A DNA stretch of 64,000 nucleotides from Anaerolineae bacterium (GTDB lineage: Bacteria; Chloroflexota; Anaerolineae; Caldilineales; Caldilineaceae). Where the stretch lies: NCBI GenBank assembly GCA_030432295.1, contig JAUIHI010000010.1:62001-126000 (forward strand), given 5' to 3'. Made by a program: the position numbers and the translations under genes. A model generated the notes under the pieces. The model saw only the letters and a program-made list of their open reading frames with translations, did not search any database and was not told the DNA's origin. Position 1 is the first letter of the stretch. Each line of letters opens with the position of its first letter. Positions 57,558 to 64,000 of the stretch are shown here, piece by piece.

Positions 57558-59279
57558 TTAGAACAGCCCCACCACCTGACCGGTCTCGAAGTCGATGTCC
57601 ACTTTCTCCGCGGCGGGGCTGCTGGAAAGACCGGGCATTGTGCGCATCTGCCCCAGCAGGGGATAGATGAAGCCAGCGCCCACGCTGGCCCGCACCTCCC
57701 GGATGGGGACGGTGAATCCGGTCGGCGCGCCTTTCAGCGCGGGGTCGTGGCTCAGGCTCAGATGGGTCTTGGCCATACAGATGGGCAGTTTGCCAAAGCC
57801 CGCGGACTCGTACTGGCGAATCTGTCGCTCGGCCTCGGCCTCGTAGGAGACCCCATCCGCGCCGTAGATTGTCGTGGCGATCTTCTCGATTTTGGCTTTG
57901 ATGGGCTGGTCCAGCTCGTAGAGGAAGCTGAAATCGGTCGGCTCCTCAGCGGCTTCTACCACAGCCTTTGCCAGTTCCACCGCGCCCGCGCCGCCCTCGG
58001 CCCAATGTTTGGAGACCGCGCAGCGTGCGCCCTCTTCCTTGGCCACCCGCTGAATCGCCTCCACTTCGCTGTCAAAATCGCTGGAGAAGTGGTTGACGCA
58101 GACTACCGGGCTGACCCCGTGGGCGCGGATGTTTTGGATGTGCTTGCGCAGATTGGCCGCGCCCTCATAGACTTCGTCCGGGTTCTCTTGCAGCATTGCA
58201 TCGGGCAGGGGGCGGCCCGGAATGACCCGATGCTTGCCCGTGTGCAGTTTCATCGCCCGCACCGTCGCCACCAGCACCGCCGCGTCCGGGCGCAGACCGC
58301 TGTAGCGGCATTTGATGTTGAAGAATTTCTCCGCGCCGATGTCCGCGCCAAAGCCCGCTTCGGTCAGCAGATATTCGGAGGTTTTGATGCCGATGAGATC
58401 GGCCAGAACCGAACTGTTGCCGTGGGCGATGTTGGCAAAGGGTCCGGCGTGGACCAGTGCGGGGGTGTTTTCCAGTGTCTGGAAAAGGTTCGGTTTGATG
58501 GCCTCTTTCATCAGCACAGTCATCGCGCCGGCGGCCTGCAACTGCTCGGCGGTGACGGGCACCTGATCCTTGCGTCGTCCCGCGGTCATCCCGATTGTAA
58601 TGCGCCCGAAGCGCTCCCGCATATCCCGCAGGCTGGTGGTCAGGGCCAGAATCGCCATCACTTCGCTGGCTACGGAGATGTCAAAGCCGGTGGCGCGGGG
58701 TCGCCCGTCCCCCCGTTCGCCCAGGCCGCTGACGATATTGCGCAGGTCCCGATCGTTCACATCCAACACCCGTCGCCAGGTGATGCCGTAGGGGTCGATG
58801 TTCAGGCTGTTGCCCTGGTAGATGTGGTTGTCGATCATCGCGGCCAGCAGGTTGTTGGCCGCGGTCACCGCGTGGATGTCGCCGGTCATGTGCAGGTTGA
58901 ACTGCTCCATCGGCACCACCTGGCTATAGCCGCCCCCAGCCGCGCCCCCTTTGATGCCAAAGGTCGGTCCCTGGCTGGGCTGGCGGATGGCAATGTTGGC
59001 CCGCTTGCCGATGTGGTACAGCCCCTGGCCCAGGCCGACAGTCGTCGTCGATTTGCCCTCGCCCAGTGGGGTGGGCGTGACAGCCGTGACCAGAATATAT
59101 TTGGCGTTGGGACGGTCCTTTAGCTTTTCTAACACTTCCAGACGAATCTTCGCCATAGACTTGCCGTACAGTTCGATGTCGTCCCGCTCCAACCCCATCT
59201 TTTCGGCGATGGCTTCAATGGGTAACAGTTTGGCGGCTTGGGCAATATCCAAATCGCTGGGGACAGGTTTGCTTGGCAT
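57558..59279 (-). CDS. fhs: Formate-tetrahydrofolate ligase
   Basis: A 573-residue protein (AAAGGAG site). TPLGEGKSTTTVGLGQGL is the P-loop of the FTHFS family, followed by IRQPSQGPTFGIKGGAAGGGYSQVVPM and FNLHMTGDIHAVTAANNLLAAMIDNH, both diagnostic. Later CVNHFSSDFDSEVEA and MAKTHLSLSHDP are conserved. It makes 10-formyl-THF from formate, ATP and THF. Slightly longer than the 557-residue clostridial form. Alone in this window among one-carbon genes; in a PFOR-containing organism it may feed biosynthesis or reductive acetogenic steps. Confidence 0.97.
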   Translation of the reverse strand: MPSKPVPSDLDIAQAAKLLPIEAIAEKMGLERDDIELYGKSMAKIRLEVLEKLKDRPNAKYILVTAVTPTPLGEGKSTTTVGLGQGLYHIGKRANIAIRQPSQGPTFGIKGGAAGGGYSQVVPMEQFNLHMTGDIHAVTAANNLLAAMIDNHIYQGNSLNIDPYGITWRRVLDVNDRDLRNIVSGLGERGDGRPRATGFDISVASEVMAILALTTSLRDMRERFGRITIGMTAGRRKDQVPVTAEQLQAAGAMTVLMKEAIKPNLFQTLENTPALVHAGPFANIAHGNSSVLADLIGIKTSEYLLTEAGFGADIGAEKFFNIKCRYSGLRPDAAVLVATVRAMKLHTGKHRVIPGRPLPDAMLQENPDEVYEGAANLRKHIQNIRAHGVSPVVCVNHFSSDFDSEVEAIQRVAKEEGARCAVSKHWAEGGAGAVELAKAVVEAAEEPTDFSFLYELDQPIKAKIEKIATTIYGADGVSYEAEAERQIRQYESAGFGKLPICMAKTHLSLSHDPALKGAPTGFTVPIREVRASVGAGFIYPLLGQMRTMPGLSSSPAAEKVDIDFETGQVVGLF

Positions 59280-59386
59280 AGATCACATACTCCTTTGTAT
59301 GAGGTGGCGAGAGGACGAAAAGCTATTGTCAGTATAGACGAAAGGTTGGGGAAGTTCAAAGGTGGCAGGGTGAAATCCAGCGTGGA

Positions 59387-59764
59387 CTAGGCCACCAGCC
59401 GCGCCAGCCACATCCCTGCCAGCGCGCATCCCAGCCCCAGCAGATTGTTGGCGAAGATGTTGAGCAGCCCGTGCCAGTTGCCGCTGTTCTGGGCCAGGCT
59501 CAGGCTTTCGACGGCAAAGGAGGAGAATGTGGTATATGCGCCCAGAAAGCCCACGGCAAGAAGCAGGCGCACCTCCGGTGTGATGGGGATGCGTTCGCTG
59601 GTCAGGCTGACCAGAAAGCCCAAAGCCAGACTGCCGGTGACATTGACGAAAAATGTGCCATAGGGGAAGGCCACGCCCAGATGTTTGGCTGTCCAGACGC
59701 CGATCCAATAGCGGGCGTTGGCGCCCAGGGCCGCGCCGAGGGAAATGAGGAGGATGCGGTTCAC
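59387..59764 (-). CDS. crcB: CrcB/Fluc fluoride channel
   Basis: A 125-residue four-helix protein. ISLGAALGANARYWIGVW, GTFFVNVTGSLALGFLV (the Asn in this helix faces the pore), LLAVGFLGAYTTFSSFAVE and NIFANNLLGLGCALAGMWLA are the Fluc motifs, including the Phe-box TTFSSF. It exports toxic fluoride as a dual-topology dimer. The start overlaps the stop of the upstream unknown gene by 4 bp. No fluoride riboswitch was recognised upstream of either gene. Confidence 0.95.
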   Translation of the reverse strand: MNRILLISLGAALGANARYWIGVWTAKHLGVAFPYGTFFVNVTGSLALGFLVSLTSERIPITPEVRLLLAVGFLGAYTTFSSFAVESLSLAQNSGNWHGLLNIFANNLLGLGCALAGMWLARLVA

Positions 59765-60471
59765 ACGGTTTGCCTGTGGGTTTGTGAGGGGTCGAAATCT
59801 GTCGAATCATTCGGTACGAGTAGCTCTTCCAGCGCAGTGCCCTCCTCGCCGGGAATGGCCCAATCGGTGGTCCACTGCTGCAGGGTGCTGCCAAAAAAGG
59901 GGTACTCTTGAAAGAGCATTGGGGTTTCATTTTCGGCGTGGTGAATGGCTCCAACCAACGCTTGAAAGAGTTGTCTGGAATCCGTCTGGATGAGGCGTCG
60001 GGCAAAGCCTGTGTCGTCCCGGCCCCACTCCGCATGAATTTTTGCCAGCTCGGCCTCGCTTTCCGCGGCCAACAGATTCTGGAAATCGGCCTCATCTTCC
60101 CCCAATTCCAGAATCGGCGCAGACGATTGCAGCACAAAGACGATCTTTCCATCTTCTTGCTGGCAGTACAAAGTTCCGCCAAAGGAGTAGAATACCACCT
60201 GTTTGCCCAACCGATCCATCAGATGCACGGGGCCGGGACGGACCTTCACCTCCTGAGCCAAAGGCAAATGGCGGGTCAGCTTTCTCTCTTGCACATTGCC
60301 TTCCGCCGTAAGCAGAGAGAGTCGCAGAGATTCGGGGTCGTAATGCTCTTCCGTTGGCTTGTCGCGTATGGCGACAGCCAAAGAATAGAGAGAATTCTCC
60401 GTTCCTTCACCTTCTTGGCTCAAGTGATAGCCACTATTCTCAATCTCAGGTGGAATTGTGTGCTCTGTCAT
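59761..60471 (-). CDS. Hypothetical protein coupled to crcB
   Basis: A 236-residue protein; ATG 60471 with AAAGG at good spacing is chosen over a TTG six codons upstream. Visible: an N-terminal Glu/Pro-rich segment, a strand-rich region with LYSLAVAIRDKP, VKVRPGPVHLMDRLGKQVVFYSFGGTLYC and VFVLQSSAPIL, and a helical C-terminal region ending in a Thr/Asp-rich tail. No family is recognised. Its stop overlaps crcB's start by 4 bp, so the two are translationally coupled, which is not usual for crcB. Confidence 0.65.
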   Translation of the reverse strand: MTEHTIPPEIENSGYHLSQEGEGTENSLYSLAVAIRDKPTEEHYDPESLRLSLLTAEGNVQERKLTRHLPLAQEVKVRPGPVHLMDRLGKQVVFYSFGGTLYCQQEDGKIVFVLQSSAPILELGEDEADFQNLLAAESEAELAKIHAEWGRDDTGFARRLIQTDSRQLFQALVGAIHHAENETPMLFQEYPFFGSTLQQWTTDWAIPGEEGTALEELLVPNDSTDFDPSQTHRQTV

Positions 60472-60506
60472 TGCTACCTTTCTCTTCAAATTGGAGAATT
60501 CCAGGA

Positions 60507-61274
60507 TTAGCGCGGGGCCATACGGATGCCGCCGTCCAGCCGGATGACTTCGCCGTTGAGATAGGCATTGCTGAAAATGTGTTGCACCAGCGCTGCGTAT
60601 TCGTCCGGGCTGCCCAGCCGGGCCGGGAAGGGGACCTGATCGCCCAGAGATTTGCGCGCTGCTTCGGGAAGACCGGCCAGCATCGGCGTGTCCATAATCC
60701 CCGGCGCAATTGTGCAGACCCGAATACCGCTGCGGGCCAGTTCCCGGGCGATGGGCAGAGTCATCCCCACCACGCCCCCTTTGGAGGCTGAATAGGCGGC
60801 CTGGCCGATCTGCCCGTCGAAGGCGGCTACGGATGCGGTGTTGACAATCACACCCCGCTCGCCATCGTCGTTCGGCTCGTTCCGGGCCATCGCGGCCGCG
60901 GCCAGGCGGATGCAGTTGAATGTGCCGGTCAGATTCACGGCAATCACTGCGGCGAAGTGGCCCAGGTCGTGGACGCTATTCCGTCCCGTTACCCGCTCGG
61001 CGATGGCGATGCCCGCACAGTTGACCAGCCCGTGCAGGCCGCCAAACTCCGCTACCGCCAAGTCGATGGCTGCCTGCACCTGCTCTTCGTTGACCACATC
61101 CACCGGCGCAAAGCGAGCCGCCGGACCGATAGCCGCCGCGGTCTGTTCTCCGGCCTCCCGGTTCATATCGGCCAGGACGACGTTTGCGCCCGCGCTGGCC
61201 AAAAGGCGCGCCGTAGCAGCGCCCAGCCCAGAGCCGCCGCCAGTGATGAGAATCGTTCGATTGTGGAGGTTCAT
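60507..61274 (-). CDS. SDR-family oxidoreductase
   Basis: A 255-residue classical [27 protein letters not shown] is the NAD(P) motif and NCAGIA is present; the catalytic Ser lies in [11 protein letters not shown] and the Tyr-Lys pair in [11 protein letters not shown]. The 3-hydroxyacyl-CoA dehydrogenase (type II, FabG/HSD17B10-like) pattern is the best fit, judged from [25 protein letters not shown]. It is transcribed alone between the unknown gene and a palindrome. Confidence 0.9.
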   Translation of the reverse strand: MNLHNRTILITGGGSGLGAATARLLASAGANVVLADMNREAGEQTAAAIGPAARFAPVDVVNEEQVQAAIDLAVAEFGGLHGLVNCAGIAIAERVTGRNSVHDLGHFAAVIAVNLTGTFNCIRLAAAAMARNEPNDDGERGVIVNTASVAAFDGQIGQAAYSASKGGVVGMTLPIARELARSGIRVCTIAPGIMDTPMLAGLPEAARKSLGDQVPFPARLGSPDEYAALVQHIFSNAYLNGEVIRLDGGIRMAPR

Positions 61275-61353
61275 TGCCTGGCTCCCGGTAGAGTGAAGAT
61301 ACTACGAGAATTCTACCGGTCTGTGTGGAGAACTGTCAATTGAAAGGAGTCGA

Positions 61354-61404
61354 GGACGCTGATAAACGCTGATTTTTCCTCTGGATCAGCGTTCATCTGC
61401 GTCC
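61354..61404 (-). terminator. Imperfect hairpin of the CGCTGAT/ATCAGCG type at the isochorismatase stop
   Basis: A 9-bp stem (61365-61373 with 61385-61393) with an outer GGACGC/GCGTCC pair, overlapping the last codons of the isochorismatase gene. Probably a terminator; its words belong to the dispersed degenerate repeats. Confidence 0.5.
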
Positions 61405-62075
61405 AAGTTTTCTAGTCCAGCCAACAGCGCTGCCGAGTCACTGACCCAGCCGAAGATGCCGCCCTGCGCGACGATTGTCTCCAACGCCGCTGTGTGGCGT
61501 TCCGGGCTGTAGGAGGCGACGCAATCTTCCAGCACCAGCGCATTGAAGCCCCGGTCGTTGGCCGCGATGACAGTGGCAAAGCAGCAGACATCCGTCGTCA
61601 CCCCCGCGACGAGCAGATTCTGGATGCCCCGCTCCCGCAGCATTTCGTCCAGGGGTGTGCGGTAAAAGGCGTTCTTGCCCGGCTTGTCCAGCACAATCTC
61701 GCCGGGCAGGGGAGCCACTTCGTCGATGATGCCGTGGCCCCACTCGCCCTGGACCAGAATGCGCCCCATCGGTCCGGGATCGCCGATGCGGTTGCCCGGG
61801 GGCCAGCGGGTCAGCTTCGTGGGCGGGCAGTCGGAGAGGTCCGCTGGATGGCCTTCGCGCGTATGGACGACGAACATTCCCAGCTTTCGCGCAGCGGCCA
61901 ATACCGCCTGAATCGGCGCAACCGTGCGCAGGAGCAGCTCCGTGTCGTTGCCCAGCAGCGCGCCGTAGCCATCCGGGTAGAGGAAATCTTTCTGCATATC
62001 GATGACGATCAGCGCTGTCTGGCCGAGTTCCCACGTCACCGGATGGGGGCGGGCGGGGATTGTGATTTCTGGCAC
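61386..62075 (-). CDS. Isochorismatase-family cysteine hydrolase
   Basis: A 229-residue protein; GTG 62075 is chosen because AGGAGA lies 7 nt before it and the upstream frame is repeat-like. The catalytic triad is visible: Asp in LIVIDMQKDFLYPDGYGA, Lys in VLDKPGKNAFYRTPL and Cys in VAGVTTDVCCFATV. The cis-peptide motif VAGVTTD also fits. Close relatives hydrolyse biuret, ureidoacrylate (RutB), N-carbamoylsarcosine or nicotinamide. Given UreG and UrtE just upstream, biuret or ureido substrates feeding urea/ammonia are attractive, but this is inference. Confidence 0.9.
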   Translation of the reverse strand: MPEITIPARPHPVTWELGQTALIVIDMQKDFLYPDGYGALLGNDTELLLRTVAPIQAVLAAARKLGMFVVHTREGHPADLSDCPPTKLTRWPPGNRIGDPGPMGRILVQGEWGHGIIDEVAPLPGEIVLDKPGKNAFYRTPLDEMLRERGIQNLLVAGVTTDVCCFATVIAANDRGFNALVLEDCVASYSPERHTAALETIVAQGGIFGWVSDSAALLAGLENLDADER

Positions 62076-62100
62076 GCTTTGCTTCTCCTCTCGAACGCGT

Positions 62101-62165
62101 GATTCCGGGAATCGGCCACAAACTGCATCGGACTTTCCCCGATCGTCTGGCCGATTCCCGGAATC
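62101..62165. repeat. 18-bp inverted repeat, GGAATCGGCCA family
   Basis: 62101-62118 pairs perfectly with 62148-62165 (29-nt loop). It lies between the ureG stop and the isochorismatase start. It resembles 49231-49291 in arm order and length, so these are two members of one family. Confidence 0.65.
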
Positions 62166-62179
62166 AGTAGTGCGGATTT

Positions 62180-62908
62180 CTACAGCACAAACACTTTTTC
62201 TTCGCTGTGATTGTGGCTGTGTTCGTGAATATCCGGCTCCCGGCTCTCGACGATGACAATCCGCCCGTCCCAGTGGGTGCGGGGCAACCGCTCGCGCCGG
62301 GCCAGATGGCTTTCCACCCATTCCACAACCGCGGCGAAACCCGTGCCATCTTTTAGATTTGTAAAGACAAAAGGCTGCTCGCCGCGCATCCGCAGGGTGT
62401 CCCGTCCCATCACTTCCAGAGACGCGCCCACCAGCGGGGCCAGGTCAATTTTGTTGATGACCAGCAGGTCGGAGCGGGTAATACCCGGCCCGCCTTTGCG
62501 GGGCAGTTTGTCCCCCGCTGCCACATCGATGACGTAAATCCAGGCGTCCACTAGTTCTGGGCTGAAGGAGGCGGCCAGATTGTCGCCGCCACTTTCCAGA
62601 AAGATCATATCCAGACCGGGCAGGTTCTGCTCCAATTCCAGAATCGCTTCCAGATTCATCGACGCGTCGTCGCGGATGGCGGAGTGAGGACAGCCGCCGG
62701 TCTCTACGCCCCGGATGCGTTCAGCGGGCAGGACGCCCTGGCGCATCAAAAACTCGGCATCTTCCTTCGTGTAGATGTCGTTCGTGACCGCGGCCACACT
62801 CATCCGCTGGCTGAATTCCTGGCTGAGCAGGTGGACCAGCGCGGTCTTGCCGCTGCCCACCGGCCCGGCCACGCCCATGCGGAGCGCGCGATGTGGGAAT
62901 GTTTTCAA
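62180..62908 (-). CDS. ureG: Urease accessory GTPase UreG
   Basis: A 242-residue SIMIBI GTPase. TTG 62908 is chosen: GGGGAGA precedes it and the alternative longer frame runs into the CBM48-like gene. GPVGSGKT (about 14-21) is Walker [12 protein letters not shown] and [23 protein letters not shown] are UreG hallmarks with the nickel-site Cys-Pro-His, then [15 protein letters not shown] and INKIDLA. It loads nickel into urease using GTP. The C-terminus is His-rich ([11 protein letters not shown]), an extra metal reservoir not usual at this end. No urease structural gene is in the window. Confidence 0.95.
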   Translation of the reverse strand: MKTFPHRALRMGVAGPVGSGKTALVHLLSQEFSQRMSVAAVTNDIYTKEDAEFLMRQGVLPAERIRGVETGGCPHSAIRDDASMNLEAILELEQNLPGLDMIFLESGGDNLAASFSPELVDAWIYVIDVAAGDKLPRKGGPGITRSDLLVINKIDLAPLVGASLEVMGRDTLRMRGEQPFVFTNLKDGTGFAAVVEWVESHLARRERLPRTHWDGRIVIVESREPDIHEHSHNHSEEKVFVL

Positions 62909-62933
62909 AGGGCTTCTCCCCAATGCAATAGAA

Positions 62934-63257
62934 TTAGGCGGTTGTCGTTTCCACAACCGAATTGTGGGTCCCGAAACCGTTGGGCACATAGGCCGATGCT
63001 TCGCTGTCATTGTACCAGCGATCGCCGTCGAGCAGATAGCGGAACTCGTAGCTCGTCTCTGGCTCCAGATCGAGCACGGCTTTGAAGGCCCCGGTTGACT
63101 TGACCCAACTCATCGGCGTGGCCTCGGTATCCCAGTCGTTGAAGTCTCCCACCAGACAGACCGCCTCAGGGGAAATCTCCTCCGGCAACTCTTCTTTGGG
63201 AATCTCGAAGGTGACTTTGCACGTGTTGCGTGACTTCACATATCGTTTTTTCAGCAT
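62934..63257 (-). CDS. CBM48/isoamylase-N-like glycogen-binding protein
   Basis: A 107-residue protein. [35 protein letters not shown] is the beta-sandwich start with the FNDW loop, and [41 protein letters not shown] completes a CBM48-type early-set domain. Such stand-alone modules bind alpha-glucans or regulate glycogen enzymes. It sits between the urea ATPase gene urtE and ureG on the same strand, an odd place with no nearby starch genes. Start ATG 63257 has a GGAG site. Confidence 0.9.
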   Translation of the reverse strand: MLKKRYVKSRNTCKVTFEIPKEELPEEISPEAVCLVGDFNDWDTEATPMSWVKSTGAFKAVLDLEPETSYEFRYLLDGDRWYNDSEASAYVPNGFGTHNSVVETTTA

Positions 63258-63279
63258 TTGACATCTCCTCTTTCATCAA

Positions 63280-63981
63280 CTAAACGGCCAGATACTCCTT
63301 CGCCTTTGCCTCATCGAAGTGAGCCACTGACCCATCCATCACAATTGCACCGGTCTCCATAATATAGAAATAGCTGCCCACCTTCAGCGCAAAATCGAGA
63401 AATTGCTCGACCAGCAGAATGGACATGGCGGCTTCTTCCCGCAAGAGCAGAATAATATCCTCAATCTCCTGCATAATCGACGGCTGAATGCCTTCGGTCG
63501 GCTCGTCCAGCAGGAGCAGTTTGGGGTCGCGCAGAAGCACCCGACCAATCGCCAATTGCTGCTGCTGGCCGCCACTCAACTGACCGGCCACCCGCTTGCC
63601 CATCTGTTTCAGGACCGGGAACAGAGCGTAGACCCGGCCCAGCGCCGCCTCGTCCGGCTTGCGGCTGGGGGTGGATTCAAAACCCATCAGCAGATTTTCA
63701 TAGACGCTGAGATAGGGGAAAATGCCCCGGCCCTGGGGCACATAGCCGATACCGGCCCGTGCCCGGCGGCTGCTGGGCCAGCGGGTCATCTCCTCGTCGC
63801 CGAAGTGGATGCTGCCACTTTTGGGTTTGAGCAGCCCCATTACTGTCTTCATCAGCGTCGTCTTGCCCACGCCGTTGCGCCCCATCAGACAGACCACCTG
63901 TCCGGGGGGAACGGCGAGGGTCACATCGTTCAGCACATTGCTTTCGCCGTAATTGACGAAGGCGTTCTGGATTTTCAGCAT
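63280..63981 (-). CDS. urtE: Urea ABC transporter ATP-binding subunit UrtE
   Basis: A 233-residue ATPase. GRNGVGKTTLMKTVMGLL is Walker A; the Urt/Liv-type features are IGYVPQGRGIFPYLSVYENLLMG, YALFPVLKQMGKRVAGQLSGGQQQQLAIGRVLL (signature) and LLLLDEPTEGIQPSIMQEIEDII. The GIQPSIM stretch separates UrtE from LivF. It powers high-affinity urea uptake with the membrane and binding subunits, which should lie upstream beyond the window's right edge. Together with UreG it marks a urea-utilisation region. Confidence 0.93.
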   Translation of the reverse strand: MLKIQNAFVNYGESNVLNDVTLAVPPGQVVCLMGRNGVGKTTLMKTVMGLLKPKSGSIHFGDEEMTRWPSSRRARAGIGYVPQGRGIFPYLSVYENLLMGFESTPSRKPDEAALGRVYALFPVLKQMGKRVAGQLSGGQQQQLAIGRVLLRDPKLLLLDEPTEGIQPSIMQEIEDIILLLREEAAMSILLVEQFLDFALKVGSYFYIMETGAIVMDGSVAHFDEAKAKEYLAV

Positions 63982-64000
63982 TGCATTGCCTCCTTCTCAG

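Noticed and set aside
57309-59123. A 604-residue open frame antisense to fhs
   Set aside because: Shadow frame; the real gene is formate-THF ligase on the other strand.

Overview
The window looks like a stretch of a Chloroflexota chromosome, probably Anaerolineae or Caldilineae. This is an inference from gene content (pyruvate:ferredoxin oxidoreductase beside a DHOD-like protein, formate-THF ligase, DUF433/DUF5615, several Asp-box proteins) and from dense intergenic palindromes. No rRNA, tRNA or ribosomal-protein marker is present to confirm it. The DNA is GC-rich except for a few AT-rich islands (about 29.7-31.2 kb, 49.7-51.0 kb and 54.3-55.0 kb) that look acquired.

Layout. 1-12 kb is a minus-strand stress and signalling block: an AI-2E-type transporter (cut by the window edge), a PRC-barrel protein, a double CsbD protein, two small unknown proteins and Dps. 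Next comes a four-gene phosphorelay cassette (membrane PAS kinase, CheY-like regulator, receiver-HisKA_3 kinase, NarL-type regulator), then DUF305, M48 protease and GlsB-like membrane proteins. 12.3-13.4 kb is an antitoxin/Doc pair overlapping a J-domain gene. 13.5-29.3 kb is mixed metabolism: an MFS exporter, an alanine-dehydrogenase-like protein coupled to a CoA-transferase, a Rieske oxygenase, an Asp-box protein, a transglutaminase-like protein, DinB, an oligogalacturonate-lyase-like protein, two DUF1801-type proteins, an S51-like protein with a CysRS-like tail, a hydrolase and a membrane sensor.

29.4-31.2 kb holds a decayed Rieske fragment and an AT-rich P-loop ATPase. 31.5-37.9 kb carries NifJ, its DHOD-like partner, a CBS protein and a VapBC-like pair. 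38-43.5 kb has an FGGY kinase, an overlapping three-gene operon (spermidine-synthase-like, FkbM-like and potassium-channel-like proteins) and an acetyl-xylan-esterase-like hydrolase. 43.7-52.7 kb has a 1051-residue Asp-box protein, a zinc-ribbon/TPR protein, a NACHT-HEAT gene that has lost its NTPase core, and a tandem repeat array. 52.8-64 kb has a GH4 glycosidase, an AT-rich membrane protein, a WS/DGAT acyltransferase with a zinc-knuckle-like tail, a DUF433/DUF5615 pair, Fhs, CrcB, an SDR, an isochorismatase-type hydrolase, UreG, a CBM48-like protein and UrtE.

Themes. The signalling cassette sits directly upstream of dps, and a 22-bp near-repeat lies upstream of both dps and the GlsB gene, suggesting a shared stress regulon (inference). 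Carbohydrate catabolism recurs, and the right end belongs to a urea uptake/urease region continuing beyond the window. Almost every intergenic gap holds a long imperfect palindrome, and these fall into several recurring families. The most unusual items are the gutted NACHT-HEAT gene with its 3' repeat array, the AT-rich ATPase island, the channel/FkbM/spermidine-synthase operon and the palindrome families.
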